Counted from the stretch's first letter, positions 1 to 9,338 are shown. The stretch is DNA of 64,000 nucleotides from CAYLPJ01 sp964385465 (GCA_964385465.1 CAYLPJ010000009.1:66708-130707); one strand, 5' to 3'. Notes: generated by a model not told the origin, from the letters alone. Translations and numbers: made by a program.

Positions 1-1
1 G

Positions 2-1915
2 AAGGTGGTCTATCAGAAGTACGGCTGTCCGCCCTACGGTGGCCCGGGCGCGAGCTTCGACCCGGAAGACGCCTCGCGCTGGCTGGGGTTGGGCTGTCAG
101 TGGAGGCTGGACCTGGGCGCCGGCTCGGCCTCGTGCACGCACGTGCTCAACGAGCGGTGGCAGCTCCGCCCGCGGTACCGGTTCGTCCGCGCCGACGGGC
201 GGACGTTTCTGCTGGGCTTCGGCAAGGTGATCTACGTCTCGGAAATCCTGCCCGACGGCACGCTCAAGGACCACGCGTTCCTCGCCTCGACGCACCGCTA
301 CTGCTACCACCACCACTGGGACCCGCCGGCGGCGTTCGTCGAGGCCTTCCGCGGGGCCTACCCGCCTCCGGAGAAGGGCCGGGCCCTCGAGCCGTCCGAC
401 AAAGGCCCCGGCGTGCTCTGGGTCGATGCCAACGGCGACGGCGAGCTCCAGCCCGGCGAGATGGATTTCTCCACCGACTGCGAGCACTTCGCCGGTGGCT
501 CCTGGGGGCACGACCAGTACGACCTGACCCTCCGCGTGCCGATCACCATGGACGGCCAACGGCGGATCGCGGTCCTCGCGCCCGACGGCTTCCTGCCCGG
601 CGGCGCGCCGAAGTACCCGGGCCTCAACGCCGCATGCAAGGCCGGCGTGGCGATCGCCCTGGCCCGCAACGAGGTGGACTCCGCGGTGGACCGCTTCGGC
701 AACATGGTCTGCAATGCCGAACCGGCCATGAAGTGCTTCTCCCCCGCCGGCGAACTGCTGTGGACGTACCCCAATCGGTGGGTCGGCGTACACGGCTCGC
801 ACAAGGCGCCGCTGCCGCGGACCGGCGTGCTCCAGGGGGCGCTGTTCTTTTTGGGCATGGCCCGCTTGGATGACAAGGCCGACGTGTTCGTGCTCAACGG
901 CAATCACGGGCGGTTCTTCGTGATGACCAGCGACGGAATGTACCTCGACGAGATGTTCAAGGACGTCCGAGTCGGCGGGGCGCGGGATGAATACTACATC
1001 GGCGGCGAGCCGTTCGGCGGCAGCTTTGGCCGCGCCGAGGCCGACGGGACGTACTACCTCCAGACCGGCGGGGACGGCTACCGCGTGTACCGCGTCGAAG
1101 GGCTCGATGAGGTCCGCCGGGCCGAGGGCGAACTGACCGTCACGCCCGAGCAGATCCTCGCCGCCGACCGCCGTATCGCACGCCGACGCACCGCCGAAAG
1201 CCCCGCGCCCGCCGAGGCAACCATCGCCTTCCGCGACGAGCCGCCCCGAATCGACGGCCGGGACAACGACTGGCCCAGGGCGGCGACGGCCTCCTGGGAC
1301 CCCGCCGGCGGGCGCCGGCCCGTGACGGTCCGGGCGAGCCACGACGGCGAGAACCTGTACCTCTGCTACGTGGTCGCCGACGCCTCGCCCTGGGTCAACG
1401 GCGGGAAGGACTGGACCACGCTGTTCAAGACCGGCGACTCCGTGGACCTCCAGCTCGGCACCGATCCCGCCGCCCGCCCCGGCCGCAAACGCCACGCACG
1501 CGGAGACATCCGCCTGCTGATCGCACCGTTCGAGGGCAAGCCCCTGGCCGTGCTTTACCACCACCGGGCGCCCGACGACGCGAATGCGGTTACCTTCGCC
1601 AGCCCGTGGCGCAGCGAGAAGGTCAACGTCGTCCGCAAGCTCCCCGCCGCCCGCGTTGCCGTCGAGGTCAGCGGCGGGCGGTACTGCGTCGAGGCGGCCG
1701 TGCCTCTGAAGGCCCTCGGCCTGGCCGACCCCGCCGCCGCGGTGCTGCCCGGTGACTTCGGCGTGATCTACGGCGACCGCGACGGCACGATCAACACGTT
1801 GCGAAGCTACTGGGCCAACAAGGCCACCATGCTCGTCAGCGACGTCCCCGGCGAGATCATGCTCCACCCCGACCGCTGGGGCGTCCTGCGTTTCTCCGCC
1901 CGAGGAGGCGAATGA
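2..1915 (+). CDS. Secreted beta-propeller-like protein with EF-hand loop and CBM9-like C-terminal domain (5' partial)
   Basis: The reading frame is open to the left edge, so the N-terminus and any signal peptide lie outside the window. About 636 residues are visible. Scattered Trp/Gly-rich repeats resemble propeller blades. An EF-hand-type loop near visible residues 141-152 (DANGDGELQPGE) follows the D-x-N-x-D-x-E-x4-E calcium pattern. From about residue 400 to the end there is a beta-rich domain (RIDGRDNDWPRA at its start, YLCYVVAD inside) typical of CBM9/DOMON-like carbohydrate-binding modules. It overlaps the next propeller gene by four bases (ATGA), so the two are probably co-translated and exported. 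The exact function is unknown. The 794-aa protein at 50.1 kb has a similar propeller plus EF-hand composition. Confidence 0.75.
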   Translation, partial: KVVYQKYGCPPYGGPGASFDPEDASRWLGLGCQWRLDLGAGSASCTHVLNERWQLRPRYRFVRADGRTFLLGFGKVIYVSEILPDGTLKDHAFLASTHRYCYHHHWDPPAAFVEAFRGAYPPPEKGRALEPSDKGPGVLWVDANGDGELQPGEMDFSTDCEHFAGGSWGHDQYDLTLRVPITMDGQRRIAVLAPDGFLPGGAPKYPGLNAACKAGVAIALARNEVDSAVDRFGNMVCNAEPAMKCFSPAGELLWTYPNRWVGVHGSHKAPLPRTGVLQGALFFLGMARLDDKADVFVLNGNHGRFFVMTSDGMYLDEMFKDVRVGGARDEYYIGGEPFGGSFGRAEADGTYYLQTGGDGYRVYRVEGLDEVRRAEGELTVTPEQILAADRRIARRRTAESPAPAEATIAFRDEPPRIDGRDNDWPRAATASWDPAGGRRPVTVRASHDGENLYLCYVVADASPWVNGGKDWTTLFKTGDSVDLQLGTDPAARPGRKRHARGDIRLLIAPFEGKPLAVLYHHRAPDDANAVTFASPWRSEKVNVVRKLPAARVAVEVSGGRYCVEAAVPLKALGLADPAAAVLPGDFGVIYGDRDGTINTLRSYWANKATMLVSDVPGEIMLHPDRWGVLRFSARGGE

Positions 1916-3651
1916 TGACAAGGCTTCATCGGCTGATCCCCACGCTTGTCCTGACCGCCGCGACCTCGCTGTGCCCGGCCGCCCCCCCTGCCGGCGAGAT
2001 CGTCTGCGAGGGCGTGATCGGCAATTCCGGCGAGTCGGGCGAGGCGCTCGTCCGCTTCGCGCCCAGGGCCGCCCGCGGCATGGGTGTGGCCTTCGACCGC
2101 TTCGACACGCTCTGGGACCGGGCCGGGACAGGCAGGCTCAACCGCTACGCCGCCGACGGACGGATGCTCGGCCACGTCGCCCTGCCCGCCCGCGCCGGCC
2201 GAAATGATGCCCTCGCCCTCGCCGGCGATACGCTGGTGCTGCTGGTCTCCGGCAGGCTCTACAGCGTGAACGTCGCGGACCCGCGCGCCGAGGCCCGGCC
2301 GCTGAAGATCGAGGCCGAACGCATGAGCCTCTCGGCCCGCGACGGCCTTGTCGCGTGCATCGGCAAGGACGCGGCGCTGTTCCTGCTCGAACCGGGCAAG
2401 GGCAGCCGCCGGGACGTATGCTCGCTGGCCGCCCTCGATCGCGTCGACGCCGTCGAGCTCGGCCCCGAAGGCACGGTGTACGTCCGCAGCGGGCGGACCG
2501 TCCGCCGCATCCGCGACGGCCGGCTCGACGCCGAATGGCAGGCCGGCTCACCCGGCGAACGCATGCAGCTTCTCGACGGCTACTGGTTCGGCCACGGGTG
2601 GCATGGCACGATCCGGCGGTTCGGGCTCGACCTCCAGCCGGACCCCGGCGTCGTTCTCGGCGGGGCCAGCGGGCACTTCATCGGCCACCTGCCCCAGAAC
2701 TCCGAACTGCTCAACGGGCGCGGGATGGCCAGGCTCGCCGACGGCCTCTACGCCGTCAGCGGCATCGAGGGCGTGATGCACCTCGTAGCCTGGGACCGCG
2801 GCAAGGGGAAGCTGGAGGTCGTTCGCCGGATCGGCGCCTTGCCGGCCGTCGGAGGAATGGCCCTCGACGGGCGCGGGCGCCTCTGGGCGCTGGCGGGGTC
2901 GTGGCAATGGGCGGACGGGCCGACCTCGCCGATGCGATTCGGCGTCAACGCCCCCGAGGCCCCCGGCATCGGCCAGGCCGTTGTGCTGGACTCCGGGGCA
3001 ATGGTCGCCCCGGCCTACTGCTGGGGCCAACCGACGTTCTACTTCGGCACCCTCGACGCGGAGGTCCGGGCGTACCGGCTCGGCGAGAAGTGCAACCTCC
3101 GCCGCGGCTTCACCGGCTCGGCCGTGTATCGCAGGGACGGCAAGCTCCGGCTGCTCGTCGTGGACAATGAAGGCCGTGCGCAGGCGTTTGGCATCGGCAC
3201 GAACGGCCAGTTCCGCGAGAACGCCGGCGACGTGACGCTCCAAACCGCCGAGAAGGCCCCCGGGCCGTGGACCTCGCTGGCCATGAAGGACGAGCAGACA
3301 CTTCTCGCCGCCGCCGGCAGCCGCATCCTCGAGTTCGCCCCCGACGGAGACGGCTGGAAGGAGACGCGTCGCCGCGATGCGTTCGACGGCGCGGGCAAGC
3401 TGCGAGGCCCCGTCCGCATCGCCGCCCACGCCGGCCGGCTCTGGCTCGCCGATGAAGGCGCCCACCGCGTCCTCTGCATCGACCTGGCCACCGGGCGGCT
3501 TCTCGCCGCCTTCGGCCGCGCCGGCGCAGCGGGCACGGACCTGACGCACCTCTCCTCACCGACCACGATCGCCGCCCATGCCACCCGCGCCGTCGTCCAC
3601 GACGCGGGCAACCAGAGGTTGCTCAAGCTCCGCATCCGCCAGCGGCAGTAA
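1912..3651 (+). CDS. Secreted beta-propeller (NHL/SMP-30-like) protein
   Basis: 579 aa. It starts at an ATGATG doublet that overlaps the stop of the preceding gene, with AGGAGG a few bases upstream. A basic N-terminus and a hydrophobic stretch ending near Pro-Ala-Ala (residues 1 to about 24) look like a Sec signal peptide. The rest is a series of beta-propeller-type repeats, such as 'GMALDGRGRLWALAG' near residue 310 and 'RIAAHAGRLWLADEGAHRVL' near residue 510, which resemble NHL or gluconolactonase-type blades. No catalytic signature is clear. Coupling to the upstream CBM9-like gene suggests that both act outside the cytoplasm, perhaps in glycan binding. Function is not assigned. Confidence 0.75.
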   Translation: MMTRLHRLIPTLVLTAATSLCPAAPPAGEIVCEGVIGNSGESGEALVRFAPRAARGMGVAFDRFDTLWDRAGTGRLNRYAADGRMLGHVALPARAGRNDALALAGDTLVLLVSGRLYSVNVADPRAEARPLKIEAERMSLSARDGLVACIGKDAALFLLEPGKGSRRDVCSLAALDRVDAVELGPEGTVYVRSGRTVRRIRDGRLDAEWQAGSPGERMQLLDGYWFGHGWHGTIRRFGLDLQPDPGVVLGGASGHFIGHLPQNSELLNGRGMARLADGLYAVSGIEGVMHLVAWDRGKGKLEVVRRIGALPAVGGMALDGRGRLWALAGSWQWADGPTSPMRFGVNAPEAPGIGQAVVLDSGAMVAPAYCWGQPTFYFGTLDAEVRAYRLGEKCNLRRGFTGSAVYRRDGKLRLLVVDNEGRAQAFGIGTNGQFRENAGDVTLQTAEKAPGPWTSLAMKDEQTLLAAAGSRILEFAPDGDGWKETRRRDAFDGAGKLRGPVRIAAHAGRLWLADEGAHRVLCIDLATGRLLAAFGRAGAAGTDLTHLSSPTTIAAHATRAVVHDAGNQRLLKLRIRQRQ

Positions 3652-3802
3652 GCAGGCCGGCCGTGGGCGCGGCCAGCCGCGACCAAAGGCGAACGCGTCG
3701 CCAGAATGGCCGGCCATCGAGATGTCCCGCAACATGCCGCAGTCGCGCCTGGACGTTCCTCGCGGCCCGACGGGGGATCCCGGCAGGTCGCGCCGGACGG
3801 GT

Positions 3803-6688
3803 CTACGGGCCGCGCAGCTCGTTCTCGGCCTCGATCCTGGCCAGCATGGCGGCGGCAGCGCGGGCTGCCTTGGTGCCCGGGTAAAGGGAGACGACCCGGT
3901 TGAGGCGTTCGACGGCCTCGTCCCGTTTGCCGATCCTCAGAAGCAGCTTCGCCGAGCCGACCTGCTCGGCGGCAGCGTACTTGGGCTGACGGCTTGGGGG
4001 GTCGGCCGCCGGCTTCGGCTCGGGGGCGGTACGGGGTCCGGGCACATCCGCCGCAGCGGACCTCGGGCGCCGAGCGGGGGAAGGCTTCCGCCGGGAGAAG
4101 ATAGACGGCGCCTCCGCCGCCGGCGGGCCGGGCAGGTGCGCACGGGCCCAGCAGCAGCCGCACTCGCAGCGTCCCGGTCGCCCGCACGTGCCGGCTACGT
4201 CGCGATGGGGCCGCTCGGCAATGGCCGCGCCCACCAGCTTCGCCATCTCCCGCCATCGCGGGTCGTGCCTGTCGGCCCAGGCGGGCTCGACCTGTCCCCA
4301 TCCGCCGGCGGATGCTGCGAGCGGGGCAAGCAGCACGCGGCTCTCGTCGGGCTGGGCGACGTTGACGAGGTGATGGATCGGCCGGGCGGCCCACGCCTCA
4401 CCCAGCAGCCGGCGCACGCCCTCGCGGAGGGCCCTCTCGCCGGCACCGTCGATGCGGCGGTCCTCCACGCGGTTGTAGGAGTAGTCGCCGTAGAACTGCC
4501 CGTTGAGGTCCAGCCAGTCGACAATCCGCTGTAGGCTGTCGCGGTCGAGGCGCACGCGCGGCCGGCCCGCCCGGTCGGGGTGCCCGGCGAGCAGCATCTT
4601 CGCCAGCTTGCCGGCGTGGGCGAAATAGTCCTTCGGCCTGCTCGCCTCGGTCTCCCGGTTGCGGTGAGCCTGGGCGACCATCCCGCCCCGCCCGATGAGT
4701 GTCGCATACGATTGCGAGAACCCATGCGCCCGCTTGCCGCTGAGGTCCACCCCCCCGGCGGGCTTGCCCCCCAACCCGTGACAGCGGATGCAGTAGCGGT
4801 CCAGCACCGGCTGGACGGTCCGCATGTAGCTCAGCCCCCCGTCGTACTGCGGCCCGGCCGAGGGCTCGAGCTCCCGAAATGTCAGGGCACGGGCCGGAGG
4901 CACGGCACGCAGCGACGACTGATGCCGTGGCTCGTGACAACCGACGCAGCCGGCCGTCTCGCCCGGCATGACGTAGACCAGCGACCGCATGGTCATCACG
5001 GCCATGCCGTTGGCATCGAGGGCCTGGAACTGAATCGGCGTGCTGGCCGGCACCACGAACGCGCACGAACCGTCCGGCTCGACCGGCACCGTGCCGAGAA
5101 CCTCCTTGAGGATCTCGTTGGCCACGGCCGACAGCCGCGGCTTCGCCCGGGTCGGCTGGGGATGGATTCGCGAGATGCGAAGCCGCTTGACCGAGCCCGG
5201 CTGGAGCTGTTCGGTGCTGTCGTACACGTTGCGGACGAAGAACCGCCCGGTCTTCAGCGACTCCTTGCCCCGAATGGTGTCGGGCAGGGCTGCCGGCTTC
5301 CGCCGGGGGCGCAGCGGGATCGGCGAGAAACAGCTCGTGTTGTCGTCGCGGTAGATCAGTTCGCGTCCGCCGAGAGTGTCAATCAGGTAGATGGCGTACT
5401 GGCCTCCGTCCGGATAGGCCACGAGGAACAGGTCCTCGCTGATCGGCCAGGGCGTGGCGGCGCGGCCTCGTCCCTGGCCGCGCCGGGGCAGGGCGGCACG
5501 CGGCGGGTCGGGCGCGAACCGCGTTCCCCGCGGCGCGCCGCGCTCGGGGAAGGCGATCTCCGGCGTCACCGCCAGCAAAGGCTCTCCGCCATCGTCGCCG
5601 GCGTAGGGATCGATCACGATGATCGACCCGGCCGTGTAGCCGTGATGGTCCGTCGCGGTCGCCACCACCTTGTGCGATCCGGGGATCGCCTGGGGCTCGC
5701 AGATCATGCACGGGCCGACCGAGTAGTTCCCGTAGAAGTGCCCCGTCTGCGTGCCGTCGGGGCGCGTCACCCAGAGGCTCTGGTAGTTCGTGTCATGGCG
5801 GTTGATGTAGTCCCACCGCGTGTAGATGATCCGCCCGTCGTGCAACACGGCCGGGTCCCACTCGTTTGCCTCGTTCAGCGACAGCCGCCGGATGTTCGAG
5901 CCGTCGGCATCGCATCGGTACAGGCAGTAGCTGGGTACGTAGCGGCTGCCGTGGCATCGCCCGAACTGCATGCTCCGCGTCGAGACGAACGCCAGCCCGC
6001 CGTCGGGCAGGTAGGCGGGGTCCCAGTCCTCGATGCGCGTGGTGTGCCGGCCGGCCCAGCCCTCGTGGGGGTCCGACGCCGTGCCGGTGATCTGACGGAT
6101 CGCGCCGGAGTCGACCTCGACCTCGTAGAGATAGAACGCCAGTTGTCTGCGGTCGCGGCTGGCCTCGGCGTCGCAAAAGGCGAACACAGCCCGACGCCCG
6201 TCGAAGGACAAGTCCGGGTGCATCGTCGCGCCGCGGGGCAGTTTGTCCAACGTCAGGTTGCGAAGGCGCGGCGAGGACTTCCAGTTCGTCAAAACCCCCA
6301 GGCCCTCTCCCGGCCGGACGTGCCGGCCATAGTACTGATCGCACATGTGCCCGGGCAGGTCGCGGGGCCGACGGTTGATCAGCAGCCGGTCAAATGCCAG
6401 CGCCGGATGGGCGAGGATCGTCTCGCGGCGCAGCGTGCGGACCTCGCTGAGCAATTCCTCCTGCCCGTGCCGGCCCAGCAGTTCCCAGCCAACCAGCTTG
6501 TCCTCGATGGTCGCCAGCCGCTCCGCCACGCCCGGGCGCCGCACGCCCGCGCGCTCGACCAGGGCCAACGTCCGCCGCGCCAAGCCGACATACTCCCTCA
6601 CATCATCGCGCGAAGCAGCCGGCGCCGCCGGCGTCCAAGCCAACAGCCACCCCGCCGCCGCGCCTGCAATGATCTTGCCATACCGCAT
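3803..6688 (-). CDS. HzsA-related protein: PD40 propeller with two cytochrome-c CxxCH motifs
   Basis: 961 aa. ATG at 6688 is preferred because GGGAG lies just upstream and a signal-like segment follows; an upstream in-frame ATG at 6721 adds 11 unconvincing residues. After the signal peptide come an alpha-helical segment and WD40/PD40-type repeats (DWDPAYLPDGGLAFVSTRS, EWDPAVLHDGRIIYTRWD). Next is the conserved 'EPDGSCAFVVPA...FQALD' block of the hydrazine synthase alpha-subunit middle domain. Two haem-binding CxxCH motifs follow, CVGCH near residue 581 and CIRCH near 633. The C-terminal part has a dense Cys cluster (CGRPGRCECGCC) and a TPR-like tail. Planctomycetes carry many such HzsA-like paralogues without making hydrazine, so an exported electron-transfer or oxidoreductase role is likelier than true hydrazine synthesis. 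Confidence 0.8.
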   Translation of the reverse strand: MRYGKIIAGAAAGWLLAWTPAAPAASRDDVREYVGLARRTLALVERAGVRRPGVAERLATIEDKLVGWELLGRHGQEELLSEVRTLRRETILAHPALAFDRLLINRRPRDLPGHMCDQYYGRHVRPGEGLGVLTNWKSSPRLRNLTLDKLPRGATMHPDLSFDGRRAVFAFCDAEASRDRRQLAFYLYEVEVDSGAIRQITGTASDPHEGWAGRHTTRIEDWDPAYLPDGGLAFVSTRSMQFGRCHGSRYVPSYCLYRCDADGSNIRRLSLNEANEWDPAVLHDGRIIYTRWDYINRHDTNYQSLWVTRPDGTQTGHFYGNYSVGPCMICEPQAIPGSHKVVATATDHHGYTAGSIIVIDPYAGDDGGEPLLAVTPEIAFPERGAPRGTRFAPDPPRAALPRRGQGRGRAATPWPISEDLFLVAYPDGGQYAIYLIDTLGGRELIYRDDNTSCFSPIPLRPRRKPAALPDTIRGKESLKTGRFFVRNVYDSTEQLQPGSVKRLRISRIHPQPTRAKPRLSAVANEILKEVLGTVPVEPDGSCAFVVPASTPIQFQALDANGMAVMTMRSLVYVMPGETAGCVGCHEPRHQSSLRAVPPARALTFRELEPSAGPQYDGGLSYMRTVQPVLDRYCIRCHGLGGKPAGGVDLSGKRAHGFSQSYATLIGRGGMVAQAHRNRETEASRPKDYFAHAGKLAKMLLAGHPDRAGRPRVRLDRDSLQRIVDWLDLNGQFYGDYSYNRVEDRRIDGAGERALREGVRRLLGEAWAARPIHHLVNVAQPDESRVLLAPLAASAGGWGQVEPAWADRHDPRWREMAKLVGAAIAERPHRDVAGTCGRPGRCECGCCWARAHLPGPPAAEAPSIFSRRKPSPARRPRSAAADVPGPRTAPEPKPAADPPSRQPKYAAAEQVGSAKLLLRIGKRDEAVERLNRVVSLYPGTKAARAAAAMLARIEAENELRGP

Positions 6689-6854
6689 AACCCACTCCCA
6701 AGCCGGACACTCCGCGTCCATCTATCTCAATGCGCGCCACACAGATGCGTCTCGGCGATCCCGCCGGGGCGGCATCGCCCCCGCAGCCGCCTTGCCGACG
6801 CCCGCCCGAGGCCCGGGAGCGGGTCGACCGCGCGTTCCTCAAACGCTTCCGGGG

Positions 6855-6989
6855 GGGGCGTCCCGTCGCTGCGCTCCGGTCCGCGGTGGCTTCGACTCCC
6901 ACCCCGACGAGGGCGACTCGTCTGCCGCCCGACGCCGGCATCGATCGACGCGGTATCACGTCAGGAAGCAACGGTGGGGGTGGGATTCG
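6855..6989. repeat. 135-bp direct repeat, copy A (ends in a tRNA-Ser 3' fragment)
   Basis: It matches 7028-7162 at 133 of 135 positions by eye (differences c/g in 'gtggcttcg' versus 'gtgggttcg', and g/a in 'atcgacgcg' versus 'atcaacgcg'). Its last 19 bases (6971-6989) equal the 3' acceptor and half of the T-arm of the intact tRNA-Ser. Here the T-loop is interrupted: 31 bases (6990-7020) containing a GCCTCG/CGAGGC hairpin stand before a near-copy of the remaining T-stem (agcccacgg, 7021-7029). No protein-coding gene is supported between 6689 and 7144; apparent ORFs there are shadows of the repeat. Confidence 0.9.
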
Positions 6990-7027
6990 CTTCGCGGCGC
7001 CTCGTTGGCACGAGGCGTCGAGCCCAC

Positions 7028-7162
7028 GGGGCGTCCCGTCGCTGCGCTCCGGTCCGCGGTGGGTTCGACTCCCACCCCGACGAGGGCGACTCGTCTGCCG
7101 CCCGACGCCGGCATCGATCAACGCGGTATCACGTCAGGAAGCAACGGTGGGGGTGGGATTCG
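7028..7162. repeat. 135-bp direct repeat, copy B (runs into the intact tRNA-Ser)
   Basis: Second copy, 173 bases downstream of copy A. It continues into the functional tRNA-Ser gene, so the duplicated block covers the tRNA 3' end plus about 117 bp beyond it. Both copies also contain 'gtggkttcgactcccac', a sequence shaped like a tRNA T-arm on the opposite strand. A duplicated tRNA 3' end is what integration or excision of an element at a tRNA gene would leave. Confidence 0.9.
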
Positions 7163-7231
7163 AACCCACGGTACGCTTTCGCGCACAGCGGTTTTCAAGA
7201 CCGCCTCCTTGAGCCACTCGGACACCCCACC
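7145..7231 (-). tRNA. tRNA-Ser (UGA)
   Basis: Read on the minus strand it folds as a class II tRNA. The 7-bp acceptor is GGTGGGG/CCCCACC with discriminator G. The anticodon loop is CTTGAAA, giving anticodon UGA. A long variable arm (GTGCGCGAAAGCGTAC) follows, and the T-arm is GTGGG-TTCGAAT-CCCAC. CCA is not encoded. It lies downstream of the agmatinase gene in the same orientation, about 80 bp away. Confidence 0.95.
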
Positions 7232-7308
7232 GGGGGGATGCTCGTCCTGATTCTCCGCACGGGCCGGCGAAAAGGCAAGGGGCGGACGCAGGGCGCGGCG
7301 GCGGGAAG

Positions 7309-8163
7309 TCAGGTCTGCGTGTAGGCGATCAACTTGTAGGCCAGGCGGGCGGCGAGGTATTCGGTGATGTGGTTCGGAGGAATGGGGCGGACCTCCACGA
7401 CGTCGGCCGAGACGATGCGTCGGGCGGCGGCCACCCGGCGGAGCAGCGCGGTCACCTGCGCCCAGGTCAGGCCGTCCGGCTCCGGCGTGCCCGTTCCGGG
7501 GGCGATCGACGGGTCGAGACCATCGATGTCGATCGTCACGTATACCGCCTCCCCCAGCCGCGCCAGCACGAGGTCGATCCAGGCCGGGTCCTCGCGGATG
7601 GTCCGGGGGGTGATGAACGCGGCCACCTGCTCGGGACACTCCTCGGCCTCGGCGCGAGAGTAGCTGCGGATGCCGACCTGGCAAAGCCGTGCCCCGGCTT
7701 CCAGCACCCGCCGCATGACGGCCGCGTGCGAATGCGGCGTGCCGCCGTAGCTGGCGCGGAGGTCGGCGTGGGCGTCGATCTGGAGAACCGTCAGGTCCCG
7801 ATGGCGGGCGAGTTGGAGTTCCGCCAGCGGCGCGGTGATGCTGTGCTCCCCGCCGAGGGCGAGGACGAACCGGCCGTCCTCGACGTACGGCCCGGCGGCG
7901 TCGGCGATGCGCTGCATCTGTTCGACGGGCGTCCTGGCCGGCAAGACGGCGGGGAGTGTGGCAATGCCGCATTCCACGCACTCCCGGCCGAGTTCGTCGT
8001 CGAACAGCTCGACCTGGGCCGACGCGGAGAGAATGGCCTCGGGCCCCCTGGCGGTGCCGCTCGCGTAGCTGACGGTCGCCTCGTAGGGCACGGGCAGGAG
8101 GACCACGCCGGCGGTGCCCGGGTCGCTCAACGAGGGCTTGAGGTCCAGGAAGTTCCCGGTCAC
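7309..8163 (-). CDS. speB: Agmatinase (ureohydrolase family)
   Basis: 284 aa, GTG start overlapping the stop of the upstream DHS-like gene (GTGA), so it is translationally coupled. It should hydrolyse agmatine to putrescine and urea in the cytoplasm. All ureohydrolase manganese motifs are visible: GGEHS (His107), DAHAD (Asp130, His132, Asp134), SHA (His146) and DIDGLDPS (Asp212, Asp214). Length is normal for bacterial agmatinases. Following pyruvoyl arginine decarboxylase and a DHS-like enzyme, it completes an arginine-agmatine-putrescine route. Formiminoglutamase or arginase are alternatives within the family, but the neighbours argue for agmatine. Confidence 0.92.
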   Translation of the reverse strand: MTGNFLDLKPSLSDPGTAGVVLLPVPYEATVSYASGTARGPEAILSASAQVELFDDELGRECVECGIATLPAVLPARTPVEQMQRIADAAGPYVEDGRFVLALGGEHSITAPLAELQLARHRDLTVLQIDAHADLRASYGGTPHSHAAVMRRVLEAGARLCQVGIRSYSRAEAEECPEQVAAFITPRTIREDPAWIDLVLARLGEAVYVTIDIDGLDPSIAPGTGTPEPDGLTWAQVTALLRRVAAARRIVSADVVEVRPIPPNHITEYLAARLAYKLIAYTQT

Positions 8164-9317
8164 CGCTTCGCCCGCCGCCCGCCGCCGCGCCGCTTGCCCT
8201 TTGCCGGCCGCTCTTTCAGCGAGACGAGCGTCTCACCGTCCCACTCGAACGCGAGCCGGGGGCGCGACCCGGCCGGGTGACGGTCGAACGCATACGCCGC
8301 CAGCAGCGGCAGGGAGACGCTGGGCTCGACCCACGCCATGGCGAAGCGTGCCTCATGGGCGATCTTCCCCCAGGACTGGGCCTCGCCGAGCGTCGAGCCG
8401 GAGAGCCCGCCGTCCTGGGTGACGGCGGTGGTCACCTGGAGGGCGTAGTCGTGCCCTCGCTCCTGCCCGAAGATGTAGGCCATGACGATGGAGTCGTTGA
8501 TGTAGTTCTTGGGCACGCCGCCGGCGATGTAGATGGCGGCGGTCTTCTCGCTGGCGACGGTGATCTGGGTCAACTCGTAGTTGTCGCGGATGGAGTCGAT
8601 GGCGATGCCCTCTCGCCCGTCCTGGCGGCAGCGGTGGCGGTGGTCGGTCAGGCCGATACCGATCGACGAATCGTTCAGCGCAGGGCTGAAGACGGGCACG
8701 CCGAGGAGGTGGCACTGGCGGACGACGGACTGCGGGTCGTCGAGCCTCGAGCCGAGGTGGTCCAGGTACGAACGGCTGGAGTGGATGCCGGGGGGCATCT
8801 CGTCGGCCACCCGTCCGCACCAGGCGTCGGTCTCCCAGAAGCGTTCCTCGTCGACGTAGGTATCGTAGATGCGGTCGATGCGCAGCTCGTTGAGCCGGAC
8901 GTCGTCGGCAACAGGCGTGCCCCGGTAGTGCCCGAAGCCGCGGGCCTGGTAGATGTCCTGGTAGAGGATGGCGCCGGTGGAGACGACGACGTCGACATAC
9001 CCGCCGACGATCAGGTCGCGGATGACGCGGCGCAGCCCCGCGGCGATCAGCGGCCCGGCCAGGCCGAGCATGACGGTCGGCCGCCCGGGATCGCTGAGCA
9101 TGCCCTCCAGCACCCGGGCACACGTGCCGAGGTTGCGTGCCTGGATGGACATGCCGGCCATGGCCTCGACGAGGTCGGCGGCCTTCATCTTCGGGCGGAC
9201 GCGGACCTGCTCGACGGGCTCGGCGAGGAGGCGCTTCTTCTCGCGCCGGTCCGCGGCGGGCAGGCCGGCGTGCACGGCGTCGAGGCCGGCGGCGGACGGT
9301 GTCTTGCGCTTGGCCAT
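8160..9317 (-). CDS. speY: Deoxyhypusine synthase-like enzyme (probable homospermidine/spermidine synthase, SpeY type)
   Basis: 385 aa, ATG with GAGGAG upstream. It has the deoxyhypusine synthase fold: an NAD-binding region (TVMLGLAGPLIAAGLRR, VVVSTGAILYQD) and the catalytic lysine in IAGGVPKNYI (Lys270), matching the GGGVxK lysine of eukaryotic DHS. Bacteria have no eIF5A to modify, and DHS homologues clustered with agmatine/putrescine genes are known or proposed to transfer an aminobutyl group onto a polyamine. That would give homospermidine or spermidine here. The C-terminus ends in a Lys/Arg-rich tail. It sits between the arginine decarboxylase gene (21 bp upstream) and agmatinase (overlap). 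The exact product cannot be read from sequence. Confidence 0.85.
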   Translation of the reverse strand: MAKRKTPSAAGLDAVHAGLPAADRREKKRLLAEPVEQVRVRPKMKAADLVEAMAGMSIQARNLGTCARVLEGMLSDPGRPTVMLGLAGPLIAAGLRRVIRDLIVGGYVDVVVSTGAILYQDIYQARGFGHYRGTPVADDVRLNELRIDRIYDTYVDEERFWETDAWCGRVADEMPPGIHSSRSYLDHLGSRLDDPQSVVRQCHLLGVPVFSPALNDSSIGIGLTDHRHRCRQDGREGIAIDSIRDNYELTQITVASEKTAAIYIAGGVPKNYINDSIVMAYIFGQERGHDYALQVTTAVTQDGGLSGSTLGEAQSWGKIAHEARFAMAWVEPSVSLPLLAAYAFDRHPAGSRPRLAFEWDGETLVSLKERPAKGKRRGGGRRAKR

Positions 9318-9338
9318 GGTGTACTCCTCGGGCGCGGT

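Noticed and set aside
6971..7029. Second tRNA-Ser gene in copy A
   Set aside because: Only the 3' end is present and the T-loop is interrupted; no anticodon or acceptor 5' strand.
4580..7324. 914-aa plus-strand ORF opposite the HzsA-like gene
   Set aside because: Its composition is typical of antisense frames in GC-rich DNA, and it runs through a tRNA and repeats.
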